DNA of 10,325 nt from assembly GCA_900552755.1 (NCBI GenBank), contig USAY01000068.1, forward strand, positions 1-10,325. The letters are read 5' to 3'. The position numbers were made by a program, and so were the translations under genes. This document shows positions 1 to 5,745 of the stretch, piece by piece. The DNA comes from an uncultured Collinsella sp. Lineage in GTDB: Bacteria; Actinomycetota; Coriobacteriia; Coriobacteriales; Coriobacteriaceae. The notes beneath the pieces were generated by a model. That model searched no databases. It was not told the DNA's origin and worked only from the letters and a program-made list of their open reading frames with translations. How positions within the stretch are numbered: position 1 is the stretch's first letter; each line of letters starts with the position of its first letter.

Positions 1-47
1 ATGAGCGTCTCATCCGTCATTTCCGATTCGCCGTGCTTTTGCGCAGC

Positions 48-86
48 AAAAAACGGCCGCGGGAGAGCAGACCTCTCCCGCGGCCG
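48..86 (-). terminator. Strong intrinsic terminator, minus strand
   Basis: A perfect 14-bp GC-rich stem (54-67 pairing with 73-86) closes a 5-base loop. Read on the minus strand, the stem is followed directly by six T residues (positions 53 to 48). This is the classic layout of a Rho-independent terminator. It would end transcripts coming from the histidine kinase fragment or from the promoter-like site near 268-296. Confidence 0.85.
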
Positions 87-167
87 GGCATACGGCATTC
101 ACCCCGCATCCGGGGCTGTGCGATACCTGGGTGAGATCAGCGGTCTGCCTTCCCTGCAATGGCATGG

Positions 168-194
168 AAAAAGACGCTGCGTCTTCGCCGCAGC
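168..194 (-). terminator. Weaker terminator-like hairpin, minus strand
   Basis: A 6-bp stem GCTGCG/CGCAGC (176-181 with 189-194) with a 7-base loop is followed on the minus strand by GTC and then five T residues (172-168). It lies between a promoter-like site and the much stronger terminator at 48-86, so it could act as an early termination or attenuation point. The stem is short, so this could also be chance. Confidence 0.4.
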
Positions 195-267
195 AACCCT
201 CTATGCCAAAACACGAAAGTCAGATCCGCATCTTCACACCCCTCCAATCATTCATCAATCTCCGGTT

Positions 268-296
268 ATCCTAGCACACTTCCGCCGGGATTGCAA
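268..296 (-). promoter_or_regulatory. Promoter-like site, extended -10
   Basis: On the minus strand TTGCAA (296-291) is followed after exactly 17 bases by TAGGAT (273-268). A TG dinucleotide one base before the -10 gives an extended -10 (TGCTAGGAT). Each hexamer matches the sigma-70 consensus at 4 of 6 positions. It lies just beyond the kinase stop codon at 304 and points toward position 1. Confidence 0.45.
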
Positions 297-303
297 GCCC
301 CCC

Positions 304-1128
304 TCATGCTCCCGCCTTCGGAAAGGTAAGCGTAAAGGTGCTGCCGTGGCCCGGTTCGCTGTGGAGCTCCACCTGGGCACCCAGATAGGCCGCCCCGTGC
401 TTGACGATGGAGAGCCCCAGTCCCGTGCCGCCGGAGGAATGGCTCTTGTCCACCCGGTAAAACCGCTCGAATACCCGGCCCTGGGCCTCCCGGGGAATGC
501 CGATGCCAGTATCCGCCACCGTGATCCGAGGGCCGAAGGCGGTATTTTCCACTGTGACGGTGACGCTGCCGTTCGCCCGGTTGTAGGCGATGGCGTTGTC
601 GCAGAGGTTGTAGACGATCTCCTCCACGATCTGGGGTACGCCCCGCACCAGAGCCTCGCCGCCCTGGAGCCGGGTGGTCACCTGTTTCCGCTGGGCCGCC
701 GGAGCCAGCTGCTCCAGGACGGCCCGCGCCTCCTCGTACAGATCCACGGTCTCCCACTGGCCCAGGCCGCCGCCCTCGTCCAGGCGGGACAGCTTGATGA
801 TGTCGTTCACCAGCCCGATGAGCCGCTCCGTCTCCCGGTGGATGTTCCCGGCGAAGTGGGGGACGTCCTCCGGCTTCACCAAACCGTTCTGCAGGATCTC
901 CGCCGTACCCAGGATGGAGGTCAAGGGCGTCTTCAGCTCGTGGGAGACGTTGGCGGTGAACTCCCGCCGCAGCCGCTCCCGCTGCTCCTTCTCCGTCACA
1001 TCCAGGATCACCAGCACCGCACCCGCGATCTGGCCGTCCTGTTCCACAGGACTGGCGATGATCTGGCGGCAATCATCGTCCTTTTCCAGCAGCTGCTCAC
1101 ACCGCCGACCGGCCAGAGCCTCCTCCAC
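304..1128 (-). CDS. Sensor histidine kinase, C-terminal catalytic fragment
   Basis: This is the catalytic half of a PhoR/WalK-like two-component sensor kinase, which autophosphorylates on histidine using ATP and passes the phosphate to a response regulator. Residues 1-48 are the end of a PAS domain. The HisKA domain follows with the H-box NVSHELKTP (phospho-acceptor His63). The HATPase domain shows the N-box around EEIVYNLCDNAIAYN (169-183), the G1 box DTGIG (206-210) and the G2 box GTGLGLS (234-240). All expected motifs are present to the C-terminus. It is the same reading frame as the open reading frame at 1198-2271: only a TAG at 1200-1198 separates them, and the intervening 23 codons (1197-1129) still read as PAS-domain protein. 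The GTG at 1128 is therefore only the first available start after the stop, not a natural start. No response regulator is present. It is a broken gene, or a sequence error in an intact one, and probably comes from a different organism than the genes right of 1935. Confidence 0.85.
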   Translation of the reverse strand: MEEALAGRRCEQLLEKDDDCRQIIASPVEQDGQIAGAVLVILDVTEKEQRERLRREFTANVSHELKTPLTSILGTAEILQNGLVKPEDVPHFAGNIHRETERLIGLVNDIIKLSRLDEGGGLGQWETVDLYEEARAVLEQLAPAAQRKQVTTRLQGGEALVRGVPQIVEEIVYNLCDNAIAYNRANGSVTVTVENTAFGPRITVADTGIGIPREAQGRVFERFYRVDKSHSSGGTGLGLSIVKHGAAYLGAQVELHSEPGHGSTFTLTFPKAGA

Positions 1129-1197
1129 GCAGCGGCGGAAGCCCGCCTCCCGGTTCAGGGCGTAGACGCTCTCTCCCTCCTCTGTGGGGACCTGCGC

Positions 1198-2271
1198 CTA
1201 GAGCAGCCGCAGCACGGCGGAGTTGTAAGTCAGCACCCGCGTCTCCTGGTCGATCACCAGGAAGCCCTCGCTCATGTTCTCCGTGATGGCGGTGAACTCC
1301 TCCTGCCGGCGCTTTAAATCCCGCATCTGCCGCTGGATCTGCCTCTGCTGGCTGCGGAGCTTGGACAGCAGGGGCGTCAGCTCCTCATAGGTCTCGCTGC
1401 CGGCGGGGTCATTGAGGTCGATGGCGTTGATGGGCTCCACCAGCTGCCGCGCCACCCGGGAAGCCAGCGCCATGGCCAGGATGAAGGCCAGCAGCATCAT
1501 CAGCGCCACCGGCTGCAGCGCCTGCAGTACCAGGACCCAGACGGAATACTGGGCGCTGGACACCCGCAGCACCGTTCCGTCGGCAAGCCGCTGGGCCGCA
1601 TACAGCGTCTGCTGGGAAAGCGTGTCCGAATAGCGGACCGCATGTCCCTTCCCCAGGATCAGCGCCTCCCGGATCTCCTCCCGCTGGGCGTGGTTCCCCA
1701 TCTCCTCCGGGTCCTGCCGGTTGTCGAAGAGCACGGTGCCGTCCGCATCCACCCAGGTGATCCGGTAGCTGCCGGGCAGATCCTCTGTGAGATAGTCCGT
1801 GCCATTCTCCTCTACCCCATGGGCGATGTACTCTGCCAGACTCTCCAGCTCACCGGAGACCCGATCCTGGAAATAACCGTGGAGCACGCCCACGATCAGC
1901 ACCAGGCTGGCCAGCAGCACTGCCAGGGACACGCCCAGGATGGCGTTAGCACCGAGCTTGGTCTTGTTGGGGGTACCGTCCGCGGCAATCAGCGCGGCAT
2001 CGACGGCGCGCTGGTCGAAGGCGTCGATGCCCACGACGGCGTTAGCGCACTCGTTATTGACGTGCTCGACGGCCTGAGAGACGCCCTTGCCCAGGTAGCG
2101 GCTCTTGTCGCCATCGCGCAGCTCGCAGGCCTCAAAGGCGCCGGTCGAAGCACCCGAAGGCACCATTGCGCGGCCAAAGCTGCCGTCCTCGAGCACGACC
2201 TCGACCTCGACGGTGGGATTGCCGCGGCTGTCGAGCACCTCGCGACCGTAGACGTCCAAAATATCGCTCAT
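1198..2271 (-). CDS. eno: Chimeric ORF: enolase N-terminus fused to kinase N-terminus
   Basis: Residues 1-118 are the N-terminal domain of enolase (2-phosphoglycerate to phosphoenolpyruvate, glycolysis), with the family signatures REVLDSRGNPTVEVEV, SGASTG and NAILGVSLAV. The start is supported by a GGAG ribosome site 5 bases upstream. From about residue 119 the protein becomes a membrane histidine kinase: transmembrane helix 1 (about 114-133), an extracytoplasmic sensor region (about 134-243), transmembrane helix 2 (about 244-272), a HAMP-like linker containing RQLVEPINAID, a basic coiled-coil stretch (about 303-325) and the start of a PAS domain (ENMSEGFLVID). It ends at an in-frame TAG (1200-1198), and the catalytic kinase half continues in the same frame. 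Normal enolase is about 425-430 residues, so the whole catalytic barrel, including the general acid and base and the metal ligands, is missing. As it stands neither activity can exist. A misassembly is far more likely than a real fusion protein. Confidence 0.85.
   Translation of the reverse strand: MSDILDVYGREVLDSRGNPTVEVEVVLEDGSFGRAMVPSGASTGAFEACELRDGDKSRYLGKGVSQAVEHVNNECANAVVGIDAFDQRAVDAALIAADGTPNKTKLGANAILGVSLAVLLASLVLIVGVLHGYFQDRVSGELESLAEYIAHGVEENGTDYLTEDLPGSYRITWVDADGTVLFDNRQDPEEMGNHAQREEIREALILGKGHAVRYSDTLSQQTLYAAQRLADGTVLRVSSAQYSVWVLVLQALQPVALMMLLAFILAMALASRVARQLVEPINAIDLNDPAGSETYEELTPLLSKLRSQQRQIQRQMRDLKRRQEEFTAITENMSEGFLVIDQETRVLTYNSAVLRLL
1915..1938 (-). other. Chimeric junction, enolase to histidine kinase
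   Basis: Read on the minus strand, the codons for LGVSLAVL (1938 down to 1915) fit both partners. Enolase normally has NAILGVSLAV followed by an alanine/lysine-rich helix. PhoR-like kinases of Firmicutes often begin with a short basic segment leading into a helix resembling VSLAVLLASLVLI. The change of identity therefore falls within about 20 bases of common sequence. That is the signature expected of an assembler joining two genomes at a shared word, or of microhomology recombination. Confidence 0.75.
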
Positions 2272-2373
2272 GTTGTCTCCCTCTCACTTGGAAACGGGTT
2301 GAATGCTTGGCGACGCGGCTTGCACGCTGTAGAGGCGCGCAGGTTCATAAGTTAGCCATGTCGCACTTTTTGC

Positions 2374-2379
2374 ATTATG
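2374..2379 (-). promoter_or_regulatory. Possible -10 element for eno
   Basis: The 192-base gap between the mazG stop (2464) and the eno start (2271) is AT-richer than its surroundings and holds CATAAT on the minus strand (5 of 6 matches to TATAAT), about 95 bases before the eno start. No good -35 hexamer is seen at 16-18 bases spacing, and no clear terminator follows mazG. The gap also holds a 10-bp TTTTCGAAAA palindrome near 2407-2417. A separate promoter for eno is plausible but not proven. Confidence 0.25.
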
Positions 2380-2463
2380 CCCTAAGCTAGCCGAGGGATA
2401 CACTTGATTTTCGAAAAATTTAGCGGAAACGATGAGGCGTGTCAGCCCGTCGTTCCAGCAGTC

Positions 2464-3324
2464 TTACTCCTCCGCCTTTGCGGCATCCCACAGGTCGTTG
2501 AGGCCGTGGGTCGAAAGCTCGGCAAGATCCACGTGAGCATCGGCCGCCATCTGCTCCATCGCGGCCCAGCGGCGGCGGAACTTTGCCGTGCTGGCGCGCA
2601 GGGCGCTCTCGGCGTCGATCCCCTCTTTGCGCGCGACGTTGACCAGGGCAAAGAGCAGATCGCCAAACTCCATTTCGCGCTCGGGCGTTCCGGGGGCCTC
2701 GGCCTCAAACTCGGCACGTTCCTCGGCGACCTCGTCCCACACGTCCTGGACCGTCTCCCACTCAAAGCCCACGGCAGCCGCCTTGCGCGACACCTTCTGA
2801 GCCTGCATCAGCGCCGGCAGATGCGTGGGCACGCCGTCGAGCAGGCCCTCGGGCGCAGCCTCGCCCGCCGCCACGGCCTTGTCCTTGGCAGCCCTCTCGG
2901 CAAGCTTGACCTCGTCCCAAATCTTGAGTACCTCGTCGGAGCTGTCGGCATCCACATCGCCAAACACGTGCGGATGACGGCGAATGAGCTTGGCGTCGAT
3001 ATCGCGCGCCACGTCGGCCAGCGTAAACTCGCCGGCATCCGCCGCAATTTGCGCATGCAGCACCACCTGCATGAGCACATCGCCCAGCTCCTCGCGCAGA
3101 TGCGCCGCGTCGTCCGCCTCGATGCAATCGAGCGCCTCGTAGGCTTCCTCGATCATGTTCTTGCCAATGCTGCGGTGCGTCTGTTCGCGGTCCCACGGGC
3201 AGCCATCGGGCTGACGCAGACGCCAGATGGTCTGCACCAGATGCTGCAGCTCGGCCGACGCGTCGACCAGCGTGGACAGGTCGCGCGAGCCCTCGGCATT
3301 TTGCTGAGCCATGTGCTGCGCCAT
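2464..3324 (-). CDS. mazG: MazG nucleoside triphosphate pyrophosphohydrolase
   Basis: A cytosolic all-alpha NTP pyrophosphatase that hydrolyses (d)NTPs to NMP and pyrophosphate, a house-cleaning and stress-modulating enzyme. The 286-residue protein has both tandem MazG domains. The N-terminal one shows CPWDREQTH (42-50), the metal-binding pair EEAYE (59-63) and EELGD (78-82), then RRHPHVFGD. The C-terminal one shows KVSRKAAAVGFEW (177-189), EERAEF (201-206) and EFGDLLFALVN (219-229). E. coli MazG is about 263 residues, so the length is normal. The start at 3324 is chosen because GGAGGA lies 6 bases upstream and the reading frame further upstream lies inside yfcE. The gene begins 2 bases after the yfcE stop, so the two are translationally coupled. 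Confidence 0.93.
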   Translation of the reverse strand: MAQHMAQQNAEGSRDLSTLVDASAELQHLVQTIWRLRQPDGCPWDREQTHRSIGKNMIEEAYEALDCIEADDAAHLREELGDVLMQVVLHAQIAADAGEFTLADVARDIDAKLIRRHPHVFGDVDADSSDEVLKIWDEVKLAERAAKDKAVAAGEAAPEGLLDGVPTHLPALMQAQKVSRKAAAVGFEWETVQDVWDEVAEERAEFEAEAPGTPEREMEFGDLLFALVNVARKEGIDAESALRASTAKFRRRWAAMEQMAADAHVDLAELSTHGLNDLWDAAKAEE

Positions 3325-3326
3325 GG

Positions 3327-3875
3327 TTATTCCTCCTCCATGATCACGTGGCGAAACGCGCCGCCCTCGTAAATGCCGTAGCTGTGCGAGCCGTCCTTGG
3401 GGATGCTCACGCTGCCGGGGTTGAAGAGCCACAGGCCCGGGTGCGCGGCGCTTTCCTCGTTGACCTTGATGTGCGTATGGCCGTAGACGAGCGCGGAGCC
3501 CTCGGGCAGCGCGGGCGCGTGGTCGACGCTGTTGTGCATGCCAGCGCCAAAGACATGGCCGTGCGTCAGGAACAGCTCGCGGCCGGTCTCGTCGAACAGC
3601 GTGGCGTAGTCGGCCATGACGGGAAAGTCGAGGACCATCTGGTCGACCTCGGCATCGCAGTTGCCGCGCACCGCGATGATGCGGTCGGCCAGGGCGTTAA
3701 GCAGCGGAATCACACGCTTGGGGGCGTAGTCGCGCGGCAGGTCGTTGCGCGGACCATGGTAGAGCAGGTCGCCTAGCAGCACGATGCGGTCGGGGTTCTC
3801 GCGCTCGATGGCGGCGCACAGGCGCTCGGTCCAGTATGCCGAGCCGTGGATGTCGGAGGCGATGAGGTATTTCAT
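3327..3875 (-). CDS. yfcE: YfcE-family metallophosphodiesterase
   Basis: A calcineurin-like phosphodiesterase of the YfcE/MJ0936 family, a small cytosolic binuclear-metal enzyme active on phosphodiesters; the physiological substrate is not established. The 182-residue protein matches E. coli YfcE (184) throughout. Metal and catalytic motifs appear in order: SDIHG (Asp8, His10), LLGDLLYHGPRN (Asp36), AVRGNCDAEVDQM (Asn72), LTHGH (His105, His107), YGHTH (His133, His135) and FNPGSVSIPK. The start at 3875 gives the canonical N-terminus and has AAAGGA a few bases upstream; an in-frame start at 3932 would add 19 unrelated residues. It follows larC by 53 bases and precedes mazG by 2, so the three are likely one transcript. 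Confidence 0.93.
   Translation of the reverse strand: MKYLIASDIHGSAYWTERLCAAIERENPDRIVLLGDLLYHGPRNDLPRDYAPKRVIPLLNALADRIIAVRGNCDAEVDQMVLDFPVMADYATLFDETGRELFLTHGHVFGAGMHNSVDHAPALPEGSALVYGHTHIKVNEESAAHPGLWLFNPGSVSIPKDGSHSYGIYEGGAFRHVIMEEE
3331..3336 (-). promoter_or_regulatory. Ribosome binding site fixing the mazG start
   Basis: GGAGGA on the minus strand, 6 bases before the ATG at 3324, lies inside the last codons of yfcE (the Glu-Glu-Glu tail). It decides between this start and an in-frame start 36 codons further upstream, which would lie wholly inside yfcE. Confidence 0.7.
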
Positions 3876-3928
3876 GGTGGTCCTTTCGGTGAGGTTGATG
3901 GGGTGGGTGTGGCGCGTCGCCGACCGTG

Positions 3929-4414
3929 TCACTCAAATTGCAGAGCCGCGGCTTGTGCTGCCTGCATCACGCGCTGGAGCGGCACACCGTGCTCGCGGGC
4001 AAGGCGGGTGCAGTCCTCGTACTCGGGCGCTGCACGCTCGCTGCCGTCGGGTAGGGTGGCCACCTTGACGGACACCTCGCCCCATGGCGTCGTTACGCGC
4101 TCAAAGCGGCGTGGCAGGCAAACGCGCTCCATAACCTGGCGTCGGATGCCATTGGTCGTAGTTTCCAAAAAGATGATCGTCTGCAGACGCTCGATATCCT
4201 CGTGAGCACAGATTACCTGTAGCTGCCAGCTGGGGCGGCCTTTCTTGCAATAGAGGGGTAGCCAATGCACCTCGCGCGCACCCGCCTCGCGCAGGCGGTC
4301 GGCAGCGTAGGCGAGCACCTCGGGCGACGCGTCATCGATATCGCATTCCAGCTTGACGATGGTCTCGGGCGCATCGGTCTCGCGGGACAGCGTGAATTTG
4401 CTATCGCATGGCAT
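3929..4414 (-). CDS. larC: LarC-family protein, standalone C-terminal (LarC2) domain
   Basis: This matches the C-terminal half of LarC, the CTP-dependent nickel insertase (cyclometallase) that finishes the nickel-pincer nucleotide cofactor of lactate racemase-type enzymes. The 161-residue protein shows ECDIDD (23-28, compare the ETNIDD type in LarC), KKGRP (57-61), ETTTNGIR (84-91) and APEYEDC (129-135), all LarC2 features. The N-terminal LarC1 domain, usually joined directly or by programmed frameshift, is absent: upstream lies a non-coding region and then the divergent hisK gene. No larA, larB or larE is visible. The start at 4414 is supported by AAAGGAG 9 bases upstream; extension to 4522 is open but reads as non-coding. 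It could be a partner of a LarC1 encoded elsewhere, or a repurposed nucleotide-binding domain. Confidence 0.82.
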   Translation of the reverse strand: MPCDSKFTLSRETDAPETIVKLECDIDDASPEVLAYAADRLREAGAREVHWLPLYCKKGRPSWQLQVICAHEDIERLQTIIFLETTTNGIRRQVMERVCLPRRFERVTTPWGEVSVKVATLPDGSERAAPEYEDCTRLAREHGVPLQRVMQAAQAAALQFE

Positions 4415-4423
4415 ACGGTCCGG

Positions 4424-4430
4424 CTCCTTT
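4424..4430 (-). promoter_or_regulatory. Ribosome binding site fixing the larC start
   Basis: AAAGGAG on the minus strand, 9 bases before the ATG at 4414. It argues that translation begins at 4414 rather than at 4522, and so that no LarC1-type sequence is attached. Confidence 0.65.
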
Positions 4431-4457
4431 CCGCACGGGCTCGTTTTGTTCACCCAA

Positions 4458-4466
4458 ACGCTAGCA
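4458..4466 (-). promoter_or_regulatory. Possible extended -10 upstream of larC
   Basis: The minus strand reads TGCTAGCGT, an extended-10-like element 44 bases before the larC start and similar in form to the TGCTAGGAT seen at 276-268. No convincing -35 is present at 17 bases. It is at a sensible position for the larC-yfcE-mazG transcript. Confidence 0.25.
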
Positions 4467-4520
4467 CATCGGACGTGGCACAGGCGTGACTTTCGTCCGT
4501 CGCCGCCCTCGCCCCCATCC

Positions 4521-4585
4521 AAACGTGTACGTCAGCCTCCAAACATGTCATTATTTGTCGGTTTTGGAGGCTGACGTACACGTTT
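4521..4585. repeat. Perfect 23-bp inverted repeat, 19-base spacer
   Basis: Positions 4521-4543 are the exact reverse complement of 4563-4585, with a spacer at 4544-4562. The pairing stops at 4520/4586. It lies in the 299-base divergent region between larC and hisK, which otherwise holds only weak promoter-like elements. There is no T-run following the stem on either strand beyond the few T or A residues at the stem ends, and a divergent location does not call for a terminator. Candidates are an intergenic palindromic repeat of the REP/MITE kind, a structured RNA, or a binding site. I do not recognise the family. Confidence 0.9.
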
Positions 4586-4675
4586 TGAGAGCAAGCGAGG
4601 CCGCACCACGCGCCGCGCAACCTTTCCAATCGATTTCGATCCCCGGCGTGCCCGGCGTGTTGAGAGCTGCGCCAT

Positions 4676-4681
4676 TACAAT
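4676..4681 (+). promoter_or_regulatory. Possible -10 element for hisK
   Basis: TACAAT (5 of 6 to consensus) lies 32 bases before the hisK start, a suitable distance. No good -35 is seen at 16-18 bases; TTGAGA at 4660-4665 is too close. The call is tentative. Confidence 0.25.
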
Positions 4682-4713
4682 GAAGCGGATTCGCTTGACG
4701 CAAAGGAGCCGCT

Positions 4714-5625
4714 ATGCCCATGTGCCCGCTGGTCGATTGCCATACCCACACCTCGTTTTCGGACGGGCATGCCTCGTTTGAGGACAACGTCCGTGCCGCT
4801 GCTGCGGCCGGCTGCCGCGTCATGGTTTCGACCGACCATCTCACCCTGCCCGCCAGCATGGATGCTAACTGCGAGGTGCAGGTTACTGAGGGTGACCTCC
4901 CGGCGCATCGTCTGGCTTTTGAGGACGCTCGCAATCTTGCCGCTCAGATTGCGCCAGAACTCACCTTTATCTACGGTTTCGAATGCGATTGGTACGAGGG
5001 CTGCGAGCCTTTGGTTGAGCGCTGGTCCCAGGGCGCCGTCGTGCGCCTGGGCAGTGTGCACTGGATTGGCAACCCAGGCGATATCATGGCCGGTGCCGCG
5101 GGTACGGCGGGAACGGAGGACGTCGCTCGTCCCGATACGCCCGATTCCCTTTGCGGCTGGATCGACGATGACACCAACCTGCACGTTTGGGAAAACCTGG
5201 GGGTACGCGGCGTGTGGGAGCGCTATGTCGATGACTGGTGCCGCGCCTGCGAGAGCCCGCTCAACTTTGATGTGATGGCTCACCCCGACCTGGTCATGCG
5301 CTTTTCGAAGGAAGGCTTTGCGCCCGATTTTGACCCCGCACCGTTTTGGCAGCAGATGGCAGAGTGCGCGCACGATACGGGCCGCCGCGTTGAGGTCTCG
5401 ACGGCCGCGCCGCGCAAGGGCTTGGGCGACTACTACCCCGCAACCGGTCTTTTGCGCTGCTTTGCCCATGCCGAAGTGCCGATCACCTTTGGCTCGGACG
5501 CGCACCGCGCCTGCGATATCTGCTGGAACATCCGCGAGGCCCAGGCGCACGCCTACGACTGCGGTTATCGAACCTTCGACATCCCCCACGCCACCGGCGA
5601 ATGGGAATCCACGCCCCTCGCCTAG
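4714..5625 (+). CDS. hisK: Histidinol-phosphatase, PHP family
   Basis: Likely removes phosphate from L-histidinol phosphate to give histidinol, the step just before HisD. The 303-residue protein has the polymerase-and-histidinol-phosphatase (PHP) metal sites in order: DCHTHTSFSDG (His10, His12, Asp17), STDH (Asp41, His42), YGFECDWYEG (Glu90), LGSVHWIGN (His116), FDVMAHPDL (His190) and FGSDAH (Asp262, His264). The start has AAAGGAG 5 bases upstream. It is the only plus-strand gene in the window and runs tail to tail into the his operon, with 120 bases between its stop and that of hisE. That neighbourhood supports the HisK role over other PHP phosphoesterases. A role in histidine synthesis also fits the monofunctional HisB here, which lacks its own phosphatase domain. 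Confidence 0.88.
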   Translation: MPMCPLVDCHTHTSFSDGHASFEDNVRAAAAAGCRVMVSTDHLTLPASMDANCEVQVTEGDLPAHRLAFEDARNLAAQIAPELTFIYGFECDWYEGCEPLVERWSQGAVVRLGSVHWIGNPGDIMAGAAGTAGTEDVARPDTPDSLCGWIDDDTNLHVWENLGVRGVWERYVDDWCRACESPLNFDVMAHPDLVMRFSKEGFAPDFDPAPFWQQMAECAHDTGRRVEVSTAAPRKGLGDYYPATGLLRCFAHAEVPITFGSDAHRACDICWNIREAQAHAYDCGYRTFDIPHATGEWESTPLA

Positions 5626-5637
5626 CCATCCCTTCAT

Positions 5638-5706
5638 AAGTTGCGGTGAAATAGGGATTGTTTTGCTTGATGAAGCGCTTAAACAGTCCCTATTTCACCG
5701 CAACTT
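5638..5706. repeat. 26-bp inverted repeat between convergent hisK and hisE
   Basis: Positions 5638-5663 pair with 5681-5706 across 26 positions; the single imperfection (T5658 with G5686) would be a G-U pair in RNA. The 17-base spacer can form an inner 4-bp hairpin (GCTT/AAGC). It sits 12 bases after the hisK stop and 39 bases before the hisE stop. The position fits a bidirectional terminator, but no T-run follows the stem on either strand, so a palindromic intergenic repeat is as likely. Its size and layout resemble the element at 4521-4585, though the sequence differs. Confidence 0.85.
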
Positions 5707-5745
5707 CCATGACCCCGTTACACCAACAAAGACTGTCCCCAATGA

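Larger units (their letters stand above)
48..262 (-). ncRNA. Candidate short transcript downstream of the kinase
   Basis: Positions 1-303 contain no protein gene I can support. On the minus strand this stretch has, in order, a promoter-like site (268-296), a GGAGGGG ribosome-binding-like run, a four-codon mini-ORF (ATG CGG ATC TGA, 231 to 220), a weak terminator (168-194) and a strong terminator (48-86). A transcript starting near 262 would be about 95 or 215 bases long. It could be a small RNA, a leader with attenuation, or just a 3' untranslated region of the kinase operon. I recognise no RNA family. The stretch sits on the suspected foreign side of the 1920 junction. Confidence 0.25.

Noticed and set aside
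100..262. Resemblance to a cobalamin riboswitch (GCCATTG...GGGAAGGC on the minus strand)
   Set aside because: Only one short conserved-looking block is present. The B12-box region and the other core segments cannot be found in the right order, and no B12-related gene is visible.
1..1317. Long open plus-strand frame of 438 codons starting at position 1
   Set aside because: It lies antisense to the kinase, shows no family motifs, and is explained by GC-rich DNA with few stops. The minus strand carries recognisable kinase domains.
304..2271. A genuine enolase-histidine kinase fusion protein
   Set aside because: The enolase part lacks its catalytic barrel, the kinase has an in-frame stop, and the two parts look taxonomically different; misassembly is simpler.
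4415..4522. Upstream extension of larC to 4522
   Set aside because: The added 36 residues are low-complexity and unlike LarC, and AAAGGAG points to the ATG at 4414.
4675..5637. Minus-strand frame of 320 codons opposite hisK
   Set aside because: Antisense to a gene with all PHP metal motifs; no recognisable protein features and no ribosome site.
4521..5706. CRISPR array or phage attachment sites from the two inverted repeats
   Set aside because: The two elements have different sequences, occur once each, have no regular spacers, and no cas or integrase gene is nearby.
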